From contig CAKQSC010000022.1 of NCBI GenBank assembly GCA_934271725.1, forward strand, positions 1 through 15,627: a DNA stretch of 15,627 nucleotides, read 5' to 3'. The translations under genes and the position numbers were made by a program. Source of the stretch: an uncultured Clostridia bacterium. GTDB lineage: Bacteria > Bacillota > Clostridia > Christensenellales > Borkfalkiaceae. The notes under the pieces are model-generated. The model saw only the letters and a program-made list of their open reading frames with translations. It did no database searches and was not told the DNA's origin. Shown piece by piece: positions 6,231 through 13,740 of the stretch (positions are counted from its first letter, which is position 1; each line of letters starts with the position of its first letter).

Positions 6231-6773
6231 GTGGAATATGCGTATCTGATTACTTTTTTCCGCAAGTTCGGCATCGACAGCGCGATTTCCGCGTCGATAA
6301 TATGCGTACTCGGTTATCTGCTGAACGTCATAAGCGAAAAACACCCCAAATTCGCAAAGTACGTTCAGGTGTCGACCTTCTTGATTTCGATTGTGGTTTT
6401 TTATCTTACGGGAATAGCGACGAAAGGGAAAACGTCTTTCGACTATGACACCTTTCAGGGTTCGTGCATGGCGTTCGTTTTGTCGACTACGATAAGCGTT
6501 ATAGTAAAATCTTTCGTAAAGACGGGTAAACTCGTTTACGAAAAGAAAACTCTCGACAAAAAGTGCGTAGAGGAATTGCTGAAAGGCATAGTTAAAGAGG
6601 AAAGTATGAAACAAGCCGTCAAAAGCATAATCTCTCTTAAAGAGAAAAACGAAAACGAAATCGAAAAGATAATACGGGAGTTTGTCACCGAAGGCGTATC
6701 CGAAATGCTTGTCAAAGAAGCGTCTTTCGGCGTGGCAAAATATTTTGCCGTAACGGAGAACAAAACCGAATAA
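6231..6773 (+). CDS. Unrecognised 180-residue membrane protein
   Basis: I do not recognise a family. The protein has about three hydrophobic segments (residues 17-34, 47-63 and 76-95). A highly charged, probably helical C-terminal half (100-170) follows, rich in Lys/Glu, with short amphipathic repeats such as KIIREFVTEGVSEMLVKEAS. The start is GTG 6231, 6 bases after GAGG (6221-6224), which sits in the hairpin described separately. It has its own promoter and leader ORF and is closed by a strong terminator, so it is a single-gene unit between the divergent gerA operon and the convergent spoIIE. That position hints at a sporulation or envelope role, but nothing in the protein proves it. Its small size and topology could also suit a membrane regulator or a holin-like protein; neither is supported by a motif. 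Confidence 0.8.
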   Translation: MEYAYLITFFRKFGIDSAISASIICVLGYLLNVISEKHPKFAKYVQVSTFLISIVVFYLTGIATKGKTSFDYDTFQGSCMAFVLSTTISVIVKSFVKTGKLVYEKKTLDKKCVEELLKGIVKEESMKQAVKSIISLKEKNENEIEKIIREFVTEGVSEMLVKEASFGVAKYFAVTENKTE

Positions 6774-6779
6774 CGAGAA

Positions 6780-6813
6780 CAAAGCCACGCTTTAAGAAAA
6801 AAGCGTGGCTTTG
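6780..6813. terminator. Bidirectional terminator between the 180-residue gene and spoIIE
   Basis: A perfect 14-bp stem (6780-6793 with 6800-6813; core AAAGCCACGC/GCGTGGCTTT) closes a 6-base A-rich loop. It lies between two converging genes. T-rich bases flank it on both strands, although neither T run is long. It starts 6 bases after the stop of the plus-strand gene and lies about 60 bases beyond the spoIIE stop. Confidence 0.72.
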
Positions 6814-6871
6814 CTTATATGAAAGTAGGTTGAAAGCGGATACGTCGGCGTGGCGTCGCAACGTTTTATCG

Positions 6872-9109
6872 TCAGGAAGCGTCGGCGCGGGCGCATAAAA
6901 CCGTCATATCGTCGTGCGGAATACCGCCGTCGCGCGTAAGCGCTCTGTTTAATATTTTTACCGAAAGTTCCTGCGGGTCCGCCGTGTAGTTGTCGTTTAC
7001 GAATTCTATCAGTTCCGCCATATCCGAAAAATTGTCCGTAACGCCGTCGCTCATCATAACGAGCATATCGCCGTCTTTCATTGCCGTAACGGCGGAACTC
7101 GGGCGAAGTTCGGACACTATGCCTATGGGTAAACTTCCGCCCTCGATGATTTTCACGCCCGAAGAGGTGAATATAAGCGAATATACCGCCCCGTATTTCA
7201 TGACCGTAAGACTGCCGTCCGACTCGTCTACGAAGGAAACGTCAAGGGCGGTAAAGTCGTCTTTGAGCGAAACGGTTAAAATCTTGTTTACGGCTTCCAC
7301 CACCTTATCGGCAGAAAGTCCCGCTTTATAAAAGTTTTCAAACAGGGTAAGCGCGCCGGACGAAACTTCGTTCGCGCTTTTTCCGCTCCCCATTCCGTCC
7401 GAAACGGCTAAAAGTTTGCGGTGCGAATTGACGCTTAAAGAGGTAAACGTATCGCCCGAAACGGAAGAGCCGTTTTTCGGCAATGTGGAAACGCCCGTGG
7501 TTATTTTGAACTTCGGTTTCGGACCTATCGACAACGCGCATTTGTTTTTGGTTACGTCCGTAATTTCGTCTATCTGCATTTTTCTTTCGGTCGCCTTGTC
7601 TATGATTTTCAAAACGTTGCTTCTTGCGGGCGGGGCGTTGAACTCGCCCAAAAGGTGCACGTTTAAGTTTTTGCCTTCGCCGAACACTATTATTTCGTCG
7701 CTCGTTATTCCGTTTTCCGCAAGTTCACGCTGTATTTTTCTTTCCATATCGTAGTTAAGCGAGGAGGTTCTTCCTACGTCGGAAGCAAGCCCTTTAAGAA
7801 GTTCGCCAACGGCGCGACTTTCTTTGGACATAAGTTTTCCGGCAAGATTTTTTTCGCGTTCGCGTTTGATTCCGTCTTTATATTCGTTTAAAAGTTTGTT
7901 GGCGTTATATAAAACGGAGGGTAGTTGCTTGCACGCCACGGACAAATCTTCGGGAATGTCTACAAGACTTATTTTGCCTCTCGAAAGCCCCGTTTCAAAC
8001 AACGGGGAAAATCTGTCCGCCGTCAACGGACAACGGGTTCGGCAGGATTCTTTTATGCAGACCTCGTTAAAGAGTTTCGAGCATAATTCTTTTACGTCGC
8101 ATTTCTTCTCCTTGTTTTCTTCTTCGAGAGTGCCCGCTATTTTGGTAAACGAAGAGGACAAGTCGAAAAGTTTGTCGGCAAGGCATATTTTAACGCTGTT
8201 AATCGCTTGTTTCACTAGAACTTTGTCCTCGAAACCGTATATTTTGTTTTTCAGCGATTTTAAGTATTTATCGGGGAAAAGAACGTAAATAATAAGTAAG
8301 ACGGTAAAAATTATAAGGCGGGTGAGGTTAAAAGCCGAATCGGCGTCTTTAAGAACTCTCGCGCCGAAATCCAGGGCGAAAAAAGACATTGCCGTTACGT
8401 ATTTCGGAAAGTCGTACAAAAAATATAAAACGGAAGCGAACACGGAAGCCGTCGCTACGAAAGCGAAATCCGCGCGGTATACCGCTACGGGCAAACTTAA
8501 AAGAGTAGCCGTAAGGACGGCGGAGTTTCTTTTAAACACTCTCGAACAAAAAAGAACGAGAATAAGAACGACGGGTTCGGAAACGTTTGCCCCCGCGATT
8601 TTGCCAAACCCGAGCGCGACGAAGAAATAAACGCATATAAGCGACAATAAATCTTTTTCGTCGGGCTTTGCGTTGAGTTTTTTAAAACAAGCAAAGTTTA
8701 AAAAGACTTTAAACGGAACTTCCGTAAGAGCGACCGCCGAAATAAGGGCGAGGTTTACGAAAAGGGAGTTGTTCGCGCCGAAAAGAATCAGCGGAACAAG
8801 GGAAACGAAAACGATAACGGGGCGTAAAAAATAAGGCGGTCGTATTTTTTTGAAGATAAGGCGAAACAAAAGGACGAAAAGCCCCGCGCCGGCACAGCAG
8901 ATAAAATACGTTACGTCTAGCGGATATACGAGAGAAACCGCATAGACGGCAAACGTTATAAACGGGTTGAATCCGTAGTATATTAGAGCGGAGAAAAAGG
9001 AAATCGCGAGAGGCGCTTTTACGGGCGCGGAAAAATTGAGAAGTAAAAATATCGCGAGAAAGAAAGGAGGCGTAACCGCGTTTTTATAATCGATATGTAT
9101 CTTTTTCAT
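6872..9109 (-). CDS. spoIIE: Stage II sporulation protein E, PP2C-type serine phosphatase
   Basis: A 745-residue membrane phosphatase. In spore formers it dephosphorylates the anti-anti-sigma factor SpoIIAA at the polar septum, releasing sigma-F in the forespore, and it helps place the septum. Residues 1-280 form about ten membrane segments. A linker (about 280-540) carries a cysteine cluster (C337, C343, C351, C356, C360). The PP2C domain follows: SGDTFT (551-556), SDGMGSGKSA (570-579), SDGVTD (687-692) and HDDMTVL (732-738), with the metal-binding Asp residues in place (D553, D571, D688, D733/734). The length is somewhat below the roughly 830 of the Bacillus protein. The ATG is preceded by GAGG at 8 bases. 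Its promoter region is shared with the divergent M6 protease operon. Confidence 0.96.
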   Translation of the reverse strand: MKKIHIDYKNAVTPPFFLAIFLLLNFSAPVKAPLAISFFSALIYYGFNPFITFAVYAVSLVYPLDVTYFICCAGAGLFVLLFRLIFKKIRPPYFLRPVIVFVSLVPLILFGANNSLFVNLALISAVALTEVPFKVFLNFACFKKLNAKPDEKDLLSLICVYFFVALGFGKIAGANVSEPVVLILVLFCSRVFKRNSAVLTATLLSLPVAVYRADFAFVATASVFASVLYFLYDFPKYVTAMSFFALDFGARVLKDADSAFNLTRLIIFTVLLIIYVLFPDKYLKSLKNKIYGFEDKVLVKQAINSVKICLADKLFDLSSSFTKIAGTLEEENKEKKCDVKELCSKLFNEVCIKESCRTRCPLTADRFSPLFETGLSRGKISLVDIPEDLSVACKQLPSVLYNANKLLNEYKDGIKREREKNLAGKLMSKESRAVGELLKGLASDVGRTSSLNYDMERKIQRELAENGITSDEIIVFGEGKNLNVHLLGEFNAPPARSNVLKIIDKATERKMQIDEITDVTKNKCALSIGPKPKFKITTGVSTLPKNGSSVSGDTFTSLSVNSHRKLLAVSDGMGSGKSANEVSSGALTLFENFYKAGLSADKVVEAVNKILTVSLKDDFTALDVSFVDESDGSLTVMKYGAVYSLIFTSSGVKIIEGGSLPIGIVSELRPSSAVTAMKDGDMLVMMSDGVTDNFSDMAELIEFVNDNYTADPQELSVKILNRALTRDGGIPHDDMTVLCARADAS

Positions 9110-9182
9110 TTTATAAACCTCGTCGGCGAAAGGCTAAGGCGGTAATGCGTTGCCTTTCACGGCGTAATAATAACCATTTTAT

Positions 9183-9211
9183 CTTATAAACGCCTGCGAA
9201 AAAGAACTCAA
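9183..9211 (-). promoter_or_regulatory. Predicted sigma-A promoter for spoIIE
   Basis: On the minus strand, TTGAGT (9211-9206) and TATAAG (9188-9183) are 17 bases apart (4/6 and 5/6 matches). This leaves a leader of roughly 65-70 bases before the spoIIE ATG. One of two GAAAAAGAACT repeats overlaps the -35. No clear Spo0A box was found. Confidence 0.5.
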
Positions 9212-9228
9212 AAAAGAGAAAAAGAACT
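9198..9228. repeat. Pair of 11-base direct repeats between the divergent promoters
   Basis: GAAAAAGAACT occurs at 9198-9208 and again, identically, at 9218-9228, exactly 20 bases apart (about two helical turns, same face). The first copy overlaps the spoIIE -35 and the second lies just upstream of it. Both lie upstream of the M6 operon promoter. The layout suits a binding site for a regulator of one or both promoters. Confidence 0.6.
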
Positions 9229-9246
9229 TATTTTGAAACAAAATCC

Positions 9247-9275
9247 TTGTGTAAGCATTTCGCTTGTGTTACAAT
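9247..9275 (+). promoter_or_regulatory. Sigma-A promoter of the M6 protease operon
   Basis: TTGTGT (9247-9252) and TACAAT (9270-9275) are spaced by 17 bases. Transcription would start near 9282, almost at the Shine-Dalgarno, giving a very short leader before ATG 9292. This also shows that the in-frame TTG at 9247 cannot be the start codon. Confidence 0.65.
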
Positions 9276-9291
9276 ATATTCGGAGCAAATT

Positions 9292-11583
9292 ATGAAAATC
9301 GGTAAAAGATTTATAGTAAAAACATTGTCTTTATTTGCGGTGGCGTGCGCGCTCGTAGCCGTTTTGTCGTCGTTTGGTTTTTACGGCGCGAAAGTTTATG
9401 CCGAAACGTATTCGGGCGAGGTGCTGAATATCGCCGTTATCGTAAACTTCGCGGACGGCGAGAGCGTGGCGGACGAGGACGTAAACAGACTGAACGACCT
9501 TTATAATACGGAAGAATACGGCGTTAAAAAATATTTTGAAACGGTTTCGAGAAACAAACTTTCCGTAACGACTGTTTTTCCCGAAAGCAAAGAGGGTAAA
9601 TCTTTCGTCACGGTTTCAAAAACGGAAGAATATTACCGCCCGAAATACGAATGGAACGGTTCTAAGTACGTAACGACGGAAAACGCGCAGGGCTACGACA
9701 ACAGATATTACGACGATTTCGGTAACGCCGTTTCCCCGTCGGAGGCGGGCGCGAAACAACACGTTGACGGATACGCGAGGGAGCAGACGCTCGTAAGAGA
9801 AGTGCTTGCGAATATGCGTATACCGACGGGAAATTACGACGCGGACGCCGATAAAGACGGAAAGACGGACAGCATAAGTCTTATTATAAACTGTTCCGCG
9901 CTTACGAACGACGACTGGGGAATGATTCTCTGGCCACACATGAGCGGACTTTGCAATGCCGAACGGAGCATTAAAAACGCTTATTACATTCCCGCGGGGT
10001 TCGACCTTTCGGGCGTAACCGCAAAATACCCCGTCGTTTTAAACAAAGAAGCGGATACTTACGACGTGTTGTCTTTAAGAGAACTTATAACTTCTACCGA
10101 CGGCAGAGGCAATCCCGGCACGCTTTGCCACGAACTTATGCACACGCTGGGCGCGCTTGACTATTACGGGTATTTCGATCAGTCTTTCGAGTATCTCGGC
10201 GAAACGGACGTTATGGCGTCGACGTTTAAAGTGCCTCAATATCCCACTACTTACGTAAGGCAGAAACTCGGCTGGGTAGGCGAAAAGAATGTTATGAAAA
10301 TAACGAAAAGCGGAACGTATACGCTTTACCCGACTACTTACGAAAAAGACACGGTCGCCCTTAAAATAGATACGAAAGGGGACGGCAACGAGTATTTTAT
10401 GATAGAGGCGAGAAGCAACGAGGGCGTTTTCGACGGCGGTCTTGCCGAAAGCGGACTGCTTATTTACCGCGTTAACGAAAAGGACGGGTACAGAAACGCT
10501 ACGGGCGACGTAGGCGACAGGTACTACGGCAATATGTATTGCGATTACGAAAAAGACGGCTCGGCTAACGTATACGCTTTCAGGTTCGGCGGAGGAAGCA
10601 AGGTAACGGACAATTTAAAAACGAGCGCGAATCCTCTCGAACCGCGTGAAAGAAAGTCGCTGTGCCTGCTTAATTTAAGCAAAATAAAGGTGTATTCTCT
10701 CGCCCTGAAAGAAACGATAGACAAATCCGTGTTCGGTAGCGAAAGCGGAACGGAAAACGCGATTTCTTATTCGGACGGAACGAACAGCGGAATAGTCGTT
10801 AAAGTAATAAGCGAAAACGAGGACGGCAGTTATACTTTCCGTGTAAAAATACCGGGTAGCGAAGGAGACGCGGAACTTAAACCCGACGTCGGCGAACCGT
10901 ACGTATATTACGTAAAAGACGGCAAGGTCGGCGTGCGTTTCGTTGCGGAAGATTTCGGCAACAAGGCGGAGTTGCTTGCCTCGTCTGCGGAACTTAACGA
11001 GGAAGAGTTTGAAGAAAAATCGGGCAAAACGGTTATCGATTTGACTTTGCCGTATAAAAAATACGGGGTAACGCTTACGGGGCTCGGAAAGAGCGGAAAA
11101 AGATATATTTGTTACAAAGTTACTTACGGCGGAATATATTCCTCGTACGGTTGTATAGAAGTCGATATGTCTGTCGAAAAAGACGACGGAACCGCTCTCG
11201 GTTTCGGCAAAATAACGCTTGTCGAACCGCCGACGTTTAAAGACGGGAAGATAAGTTTAAACACGGACGCGGACGGATATATAGTTGTTGCGAAAGTCGA
11301 CGGCAAAGCGAAAATGACGGCGAACGAGGTTATGGAAAACTGTTCCGACTACGAGTATTTCGATTCGGGGCTCGGCGAATACGCCGTTTCGTACGACAAA
11401 AGCGAAATAAGAGTTTTCGTTGTTACGAAAGACGGGGTAAGCGACGTTTATTCTTTCGGCTCGGGCGGAAATGCGACGGCGTCGGGAGAAAAGAGGGGCT
11501 GTTTCGGCTATGCGCCGTCGGTCGCGTTCGGGACGGCGGTTATTGTCGCGGTAGTCGTTTTAAGTAAAAGAAAAAGACGTTGA
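9292..11583 (+). CDS. Secreted M6-family metalloprotease with Cys/TM/basic C-terminal tail
   Basis: A 763-residue exported zinc protease of the M6 (immune inhibitor A-like) type. It has a signal peptide (basic start, hydrophobic core, AKVYA ending near residue 37). The M6 catalytic domain carries the zinc motif HELMHTLGALD (residues 280-290: H280, H284, catalytic E281, D290). A Ca-loop-like DADADKDGKTD stretch (about 183-193) precedes it. Beta-rich domains follow from about residue 450. The C-terminus is a sorting-signal-like tripartite tail: G736-C737-F738-G739, a hydrophobic segment (about 741-757) and KRKRR. It has no LPxTG motif. ATG 9292 is chosen for the CGGAG 6 bases upstream and because the signal peptide starts there. 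It leads an operon; the CPBP protease gene begins 5 bases after its stop. The protein substrate is unknown. Confidence 0.9.
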   Translation: MKIGKRFIVKTLSLFAVACALVAVLSSFGFYGAKVYAETYSGEVLNIAVIVNFADGESVADEDVNRLNDLYNTEEYGVKKYFETVSRNKLSVTTVFPESKEGKSFVTVSKTEEYYRPKYEWNGSKYVTTENAQGYDNRYYDDFGNAVSPSEAGAKQHVDGYAREQTLVREVLANMRIPTGNYDADADKDGKTDSISLIINCSALTNDDWGMILWPHMSGLCNAERSIKNAYYIPAGFDLSGVTAKYPVVLNKEADTYDVLSLRELITSTDGRGNPGTLCHELMHTLGALDYYGYFDQSFEYLGETDVMASTFKVPQYPTTYVRQKLGWVGEKNVMKITKSGTYTLYPTTYEKDTVALKIDTKGDGNEYFMIEARSNEGVFDGGLAESGLLIYRVNEKDGYRNATGDVGDRYYGNMYCDYEKDGSANVYAFRFGGGSKVTDNLKTSANPLEPRERKSLCLLNLSKIKVYSLALKETIDKSVFGSESGTENAISYSDGTNSGIVVKVISENEDGSYTFRVKIPGSEGDAELKPDVGEPYVYYVKDGKVGVRFVAEDFGNKAELLASSAELNEEEFEEKSGKTVIDLTLPYKKYGVTLTGLGKSGKRYICYKVTYGGIYSSYGCIEVDMSVEKDDGTALGFGKITLVEPPTFKDGKISLNTDADGYIVVAKVDGKAKMTANEVMENCSDYEYFDSGLGEYAVSYDKSEIRVFVVTKDGVSDVYSFGSGGNATASGEKRGCFGYAPSVAFGTAVIVAVVVLSKRKRR

Positions 11584-11588
11584 CGGGT

Positions 11589-12494
11589 ATGGAAGAGGCA
11601 AAGGAGCAAAACGTAATAAAAGGTAAAGACGCCGGCATCGCTTTTTCCTTGTCGGCGGTTTTGCCCGTGGCGGTAACTTATCTCGTCGCGTTTATACTTA
11701 TGGCGTTAAAAAAATACGACGACGTAAAAGATAACGCCGTGTTTAATATTTCAACTTATCTCTTGACGCAGGCGGGGCTTGCGATAACTCTTTTTATCGC
11801 GAAAGGATTGAATAAAAACGTTACTTTAAAAAACTTGTGCGGTTTTAAGCGGTTCGATTACCGCGTTGCGTTTCTGATACCTTTCGTCGCGTTCGGAACG
11901 ATTTTCGGGCTAGGGTTTCTGAACGATTATTTCGTGGACGGACTGAAAAAAATCGGTCTGAAAGTTTCGGGCGTGAGCATTTCCATGAACAACGCCGGCG
12001 AACTCGTTTTCGCGCTGTTTGCGATAGCGGTCGTTCCCGCGGTTCTCGAAGAGATTGTATTCCGTTCGGTGATTTTAAAAGGAACGTCGGGCGATAAACC
12101 GCTCGTTACCCTGCTTGTGTGCGCGTTCGCTTTTTCGCTTTATCACCATAACCCCGCGCAGACGGTATATCAGTTTGTCGTCGGGTGGATTTACGCTTAT
12201 ATCGCTATTACGACGAAAAGCGTTTTACCCACGGTGATTTTGCATTTCGTCAACAACGCGTTCGTGATTTTGTTTAACTATTTCGTCGGGGATTTCCTTT
12301 TCGGCGCGACTCTTACGGCGATATTCGCAACAGCCGGCATACTCGCTCTCGCGATTTGTTTCGTCGTTTACCGTTTCGCGTTTAAAATAAAAGAGGAAAG
12401 AAGTGAAGAAAAAGCGGATTTCAAGAGTTTCTTTTTGTTTTCCGCCGTCGGCATAGTCGTGCTTGTCGCCGAGTGGATTGTAGGGTGCTTATGA
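11589..12494 (+). CDS. CPBP-family intramembrane metalloprotease (Rce1/myxosortase-like)
   Basis: A 301-residue polytopic membrane protein with about eight hydrophobic segments. The three CPBP (Abi, Rce1-like) motifs are present: EEIVFR (E154, E155, R159), FSLYH (F182, H186) and HFVNN (H219, N223). These residues form the glutamate/histidine catalytic site in the membrane. The family includes CAAX-prenyl endopeptidases, bacteriocin-immunity proteins and the myxosortases, which process C-terminal signals containing an invariant Cys. The ATG lies 5 bases after the stop of the M6 protease, whose tail is exactly of that kind, so I infer that it may cleave or anchor that protein. The start is uncertain: a TTG at 11580 overlapping the previous stop is also in frame, and neither has a strong Shine-Dalgarno. 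Its stop overlaps the rlmH start (ATGA). Confidence 0.88.
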   Translation: MEEAKEQNVIKGKDAGIAFSLSAVLPVAVTYLVAFILMALKKYDDVKDNAVFNISTYLLTQAGLAITLFIAKGLNKNVTLKNLCGFKRFDYRVAFLIPFVAFGTIFGLGFLNDYFVDGLKKIGLKVSGVSISMNNAGELVFALFAIAVVPAVLEEIVFRSVILKGTSGDKPLVTLLVCAFAFSLYHHNPAQTVYQFVVGWIYAYIAITTKSVLPTVILHFVNNAFVILFNYFVGDFLFGATLTAIFATAGILALAICFVVYRFAFKIKEERSEEKADFKSFFLFSAVGIVVLVAEWIVGCL

Positions 12495-12964
12495 TAAAAA
12501 TAAAAATAATAGCCGTCGGCAAAGTGAAAGAAAAATATTTCGCGGACGGCATAGAAGAATATGCAAAACGGCTTTCACGTTTTTGCGATTTTAAAATAAC
12601 CGAGGTTAAAGAAGAAAACTTTAACGGCAGTCCCACGGCGAAAGATATAGAGGACATAAAACGCACGGAGGGCGAAAGAATAGAAAAAGAACTCAAAGGA
12701 AGAGTTTACGTTTCCGCGATAGAGGGCAAAAAGTTCGACAGTATAACTTTTGCCGAAGAAATAAAAAAGAACGGCGACAAAACGGGCGTGATTTCTTTCG
12801 TTATAGGCGGTTCTTACGGCGTGGACGAGAGAATAAAGAAAAAGGCGGACGGGCTTATTTCTTTTTCTGATATGACTTTTCCGCACACGCTGTTTCGCCT
12901 TTTGTTGACCGAGCAGATATACCGCGCGTTTATGATTAACGGCGGTTCCGCATATCATAAATAA
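12491..12964 (+). CDS. rlmH: 23S rRNA (pseudouridine-1915-N3)-methyltransferase RlmH
   Basis: A 157-residue SPOUT-class methyltransferase, full length for the family (about 155-160). It uses S-adenosylmethionine to methylate pseudouridine 1915 in helix 69 of 23S rRNA on assembled ribosomes. Diagnostic parts are MIKIKIIAVGKVKEKY at the start, FVIGGSYGV (103-111; SAM-binding knot loop) and the C-terminal MTFPHTLFRLLLTEQIYRA with GGSAYHK at the very end. The ATG overlaps the CPBP gene stop (ATGA), so translation is coupled; an in-frame TTG at 12473 inside the upstream gene is not needed. It is a housekeeping gene lying in an otherwise accessory-looking operon. Confidence 0.96.
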   Translation: MIKIKIIAVGKVKEKYFADGIEEYAKRLSRFCDFKITEVKEENFNGSPTAKDIEDIKRTEGERIEKELKGRVYVSAIEGKKFDSITFAEEIKKNGDKTGVISFVIGGSYGVDERIKKKADGLISFSDMTFPHTLFRLLLTEQIYRAFMINGGSAYHK

Positions 12965-12984
12965 GCAAGGCATAATATTTTCTT

Positions 12985-13740
12985 ATGGGAGTATACGAGG
13001 ACGTTACGGCGTTTTACGAAAGATACTCAGGGGAAAAGAAGATATTCGGGAAAAGCGAACGGGGGCGTAACCTTTACGCGTTTAAAACGGGGTATGACGA
13101 GGGTAAAAAAATCATCGTTCAGGCGGGTATTCACGCAAGAGAATACGTAAACGCGTACGTTCTCACGTCAATGATAAAAAAGTATTCGGCGTTTAATTAC
13201 GTCGTGTGGTTTTTGCCTCTTACCAACCCCGACGGGGCGGTTATATGCCAAAACGGAAAACTGTATTACAAAGCCAACGCGAACGGGGTGGATTTAAACG
13301 TCAATTTCGACGCGCGTTTCGGTACGGGGAAATATAACGTAAATACACCCGGTGAAGAAAATTATACGGGCGCGTTTCCTTTTTCCGAAAAAGAAAGCAG
13401 GGCTTTAAGAGATTTCACGCTTGACGTGCGTCCCGACGCCACCCTTTCCTATCACACGAAAGGCGAAGAGATATATTTCGATTTTTTTCAGACGGGCGAA
13501 AGGTATTTGAAAGATAGAAAAATCGCTTACGCGGTGTCGGAAATTACGGGGTACAGAGTAGTGGAAAATCTTCCCTCCGCGGGAGGATATAAAGACTGGT
13601 GCGTGGAAAAACTCGGCATACCTTCTCTTACGATAGAAACGGGTAAAGACGAGTATGCTCACCCCTTAAAAAAAGAGTATGCGGACGAGATTTTTAAAAA
13701 GAACGAATTTGTAACAGAAAGGATATTCGATTTTATATGA
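12985..13740 (+). CDS. M14-family zinc carboxypeptidase-like protein, cytoplasmic
   Basis: A 251-residue metallopeptidase-like protein with no signal peptide or membrane segment, so probably cytoplasmic. The zinc ligands are H50 and E53 in GIHAREYVNAY and H157 in SYHTKGEE; the catalytic Glu is E218 in LTIETG. NPDGAV (81-86) and GVDLNVNF (101-108) are also family landmarks. The usual DLNRNF arginine, which contacts the substrate C-terminal carboxylate region, is Val here (V106), so specificity is likely altered. M14 relatives without signal peptides include enzymes that trim peptidoglycan peptides (gamma-D-Glu-DAP or similar), a possible but unproven role. It starts 20 bases after rlmH, with only a distant AAGG upstream. 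Its stop overlaps the tadA start. Confidence 0.85.
   Translation: MGVYEDVTAFYERYSGEKKIFGKSERGRNLYAFKTGYDEGKKIIVQAGIHAREYVNAYVLTSMIKKYSAFNYVVWFLPLTNPDGAVICQNGKLYYKANANGVDLNVNFDARFGTGKYNVNTPGEENYTGAFPFSEKESRALRDFTLDVRPDATLSYHTKGEEIYFDFFQTGERYLKDRKIAYAVSEITGYRVVENLPSAGGYKDWCVEKLGIPSLTIETGKDEYAHPLKKEYADEIFKKNEFVTERIFDFI

Noticed and set aside
6132..6788. Long minus-strand open frame (218 codons) opposite the 180-residue gene
   Set aside because: Biased composition (Phe, Arg, Tyr) typical of an antisense shadow, and it runs across the terminator and the plus-strand leader with no start signals.
9247..9291. TTG at 9247 as the start of the M6 protease (adding 15 residues)
   Set aside because: These bases hold the -35 and -10 of the operon promoter; ATG 9292 has a Shine-Dalgarno and begins a textbook signal peptide.
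9110..9291. Spo0A boxes upstream of spoIIE
   Set aside because: No TGTCGAA or TTCGACA match was found in the intergenic region on either strand.
12473..12490. TTG at 12473 as the rlmH start
   Set aside because: ATG 12491 gives the family-length protein MIKIKII and an ATGA overlap with the upstream stop.
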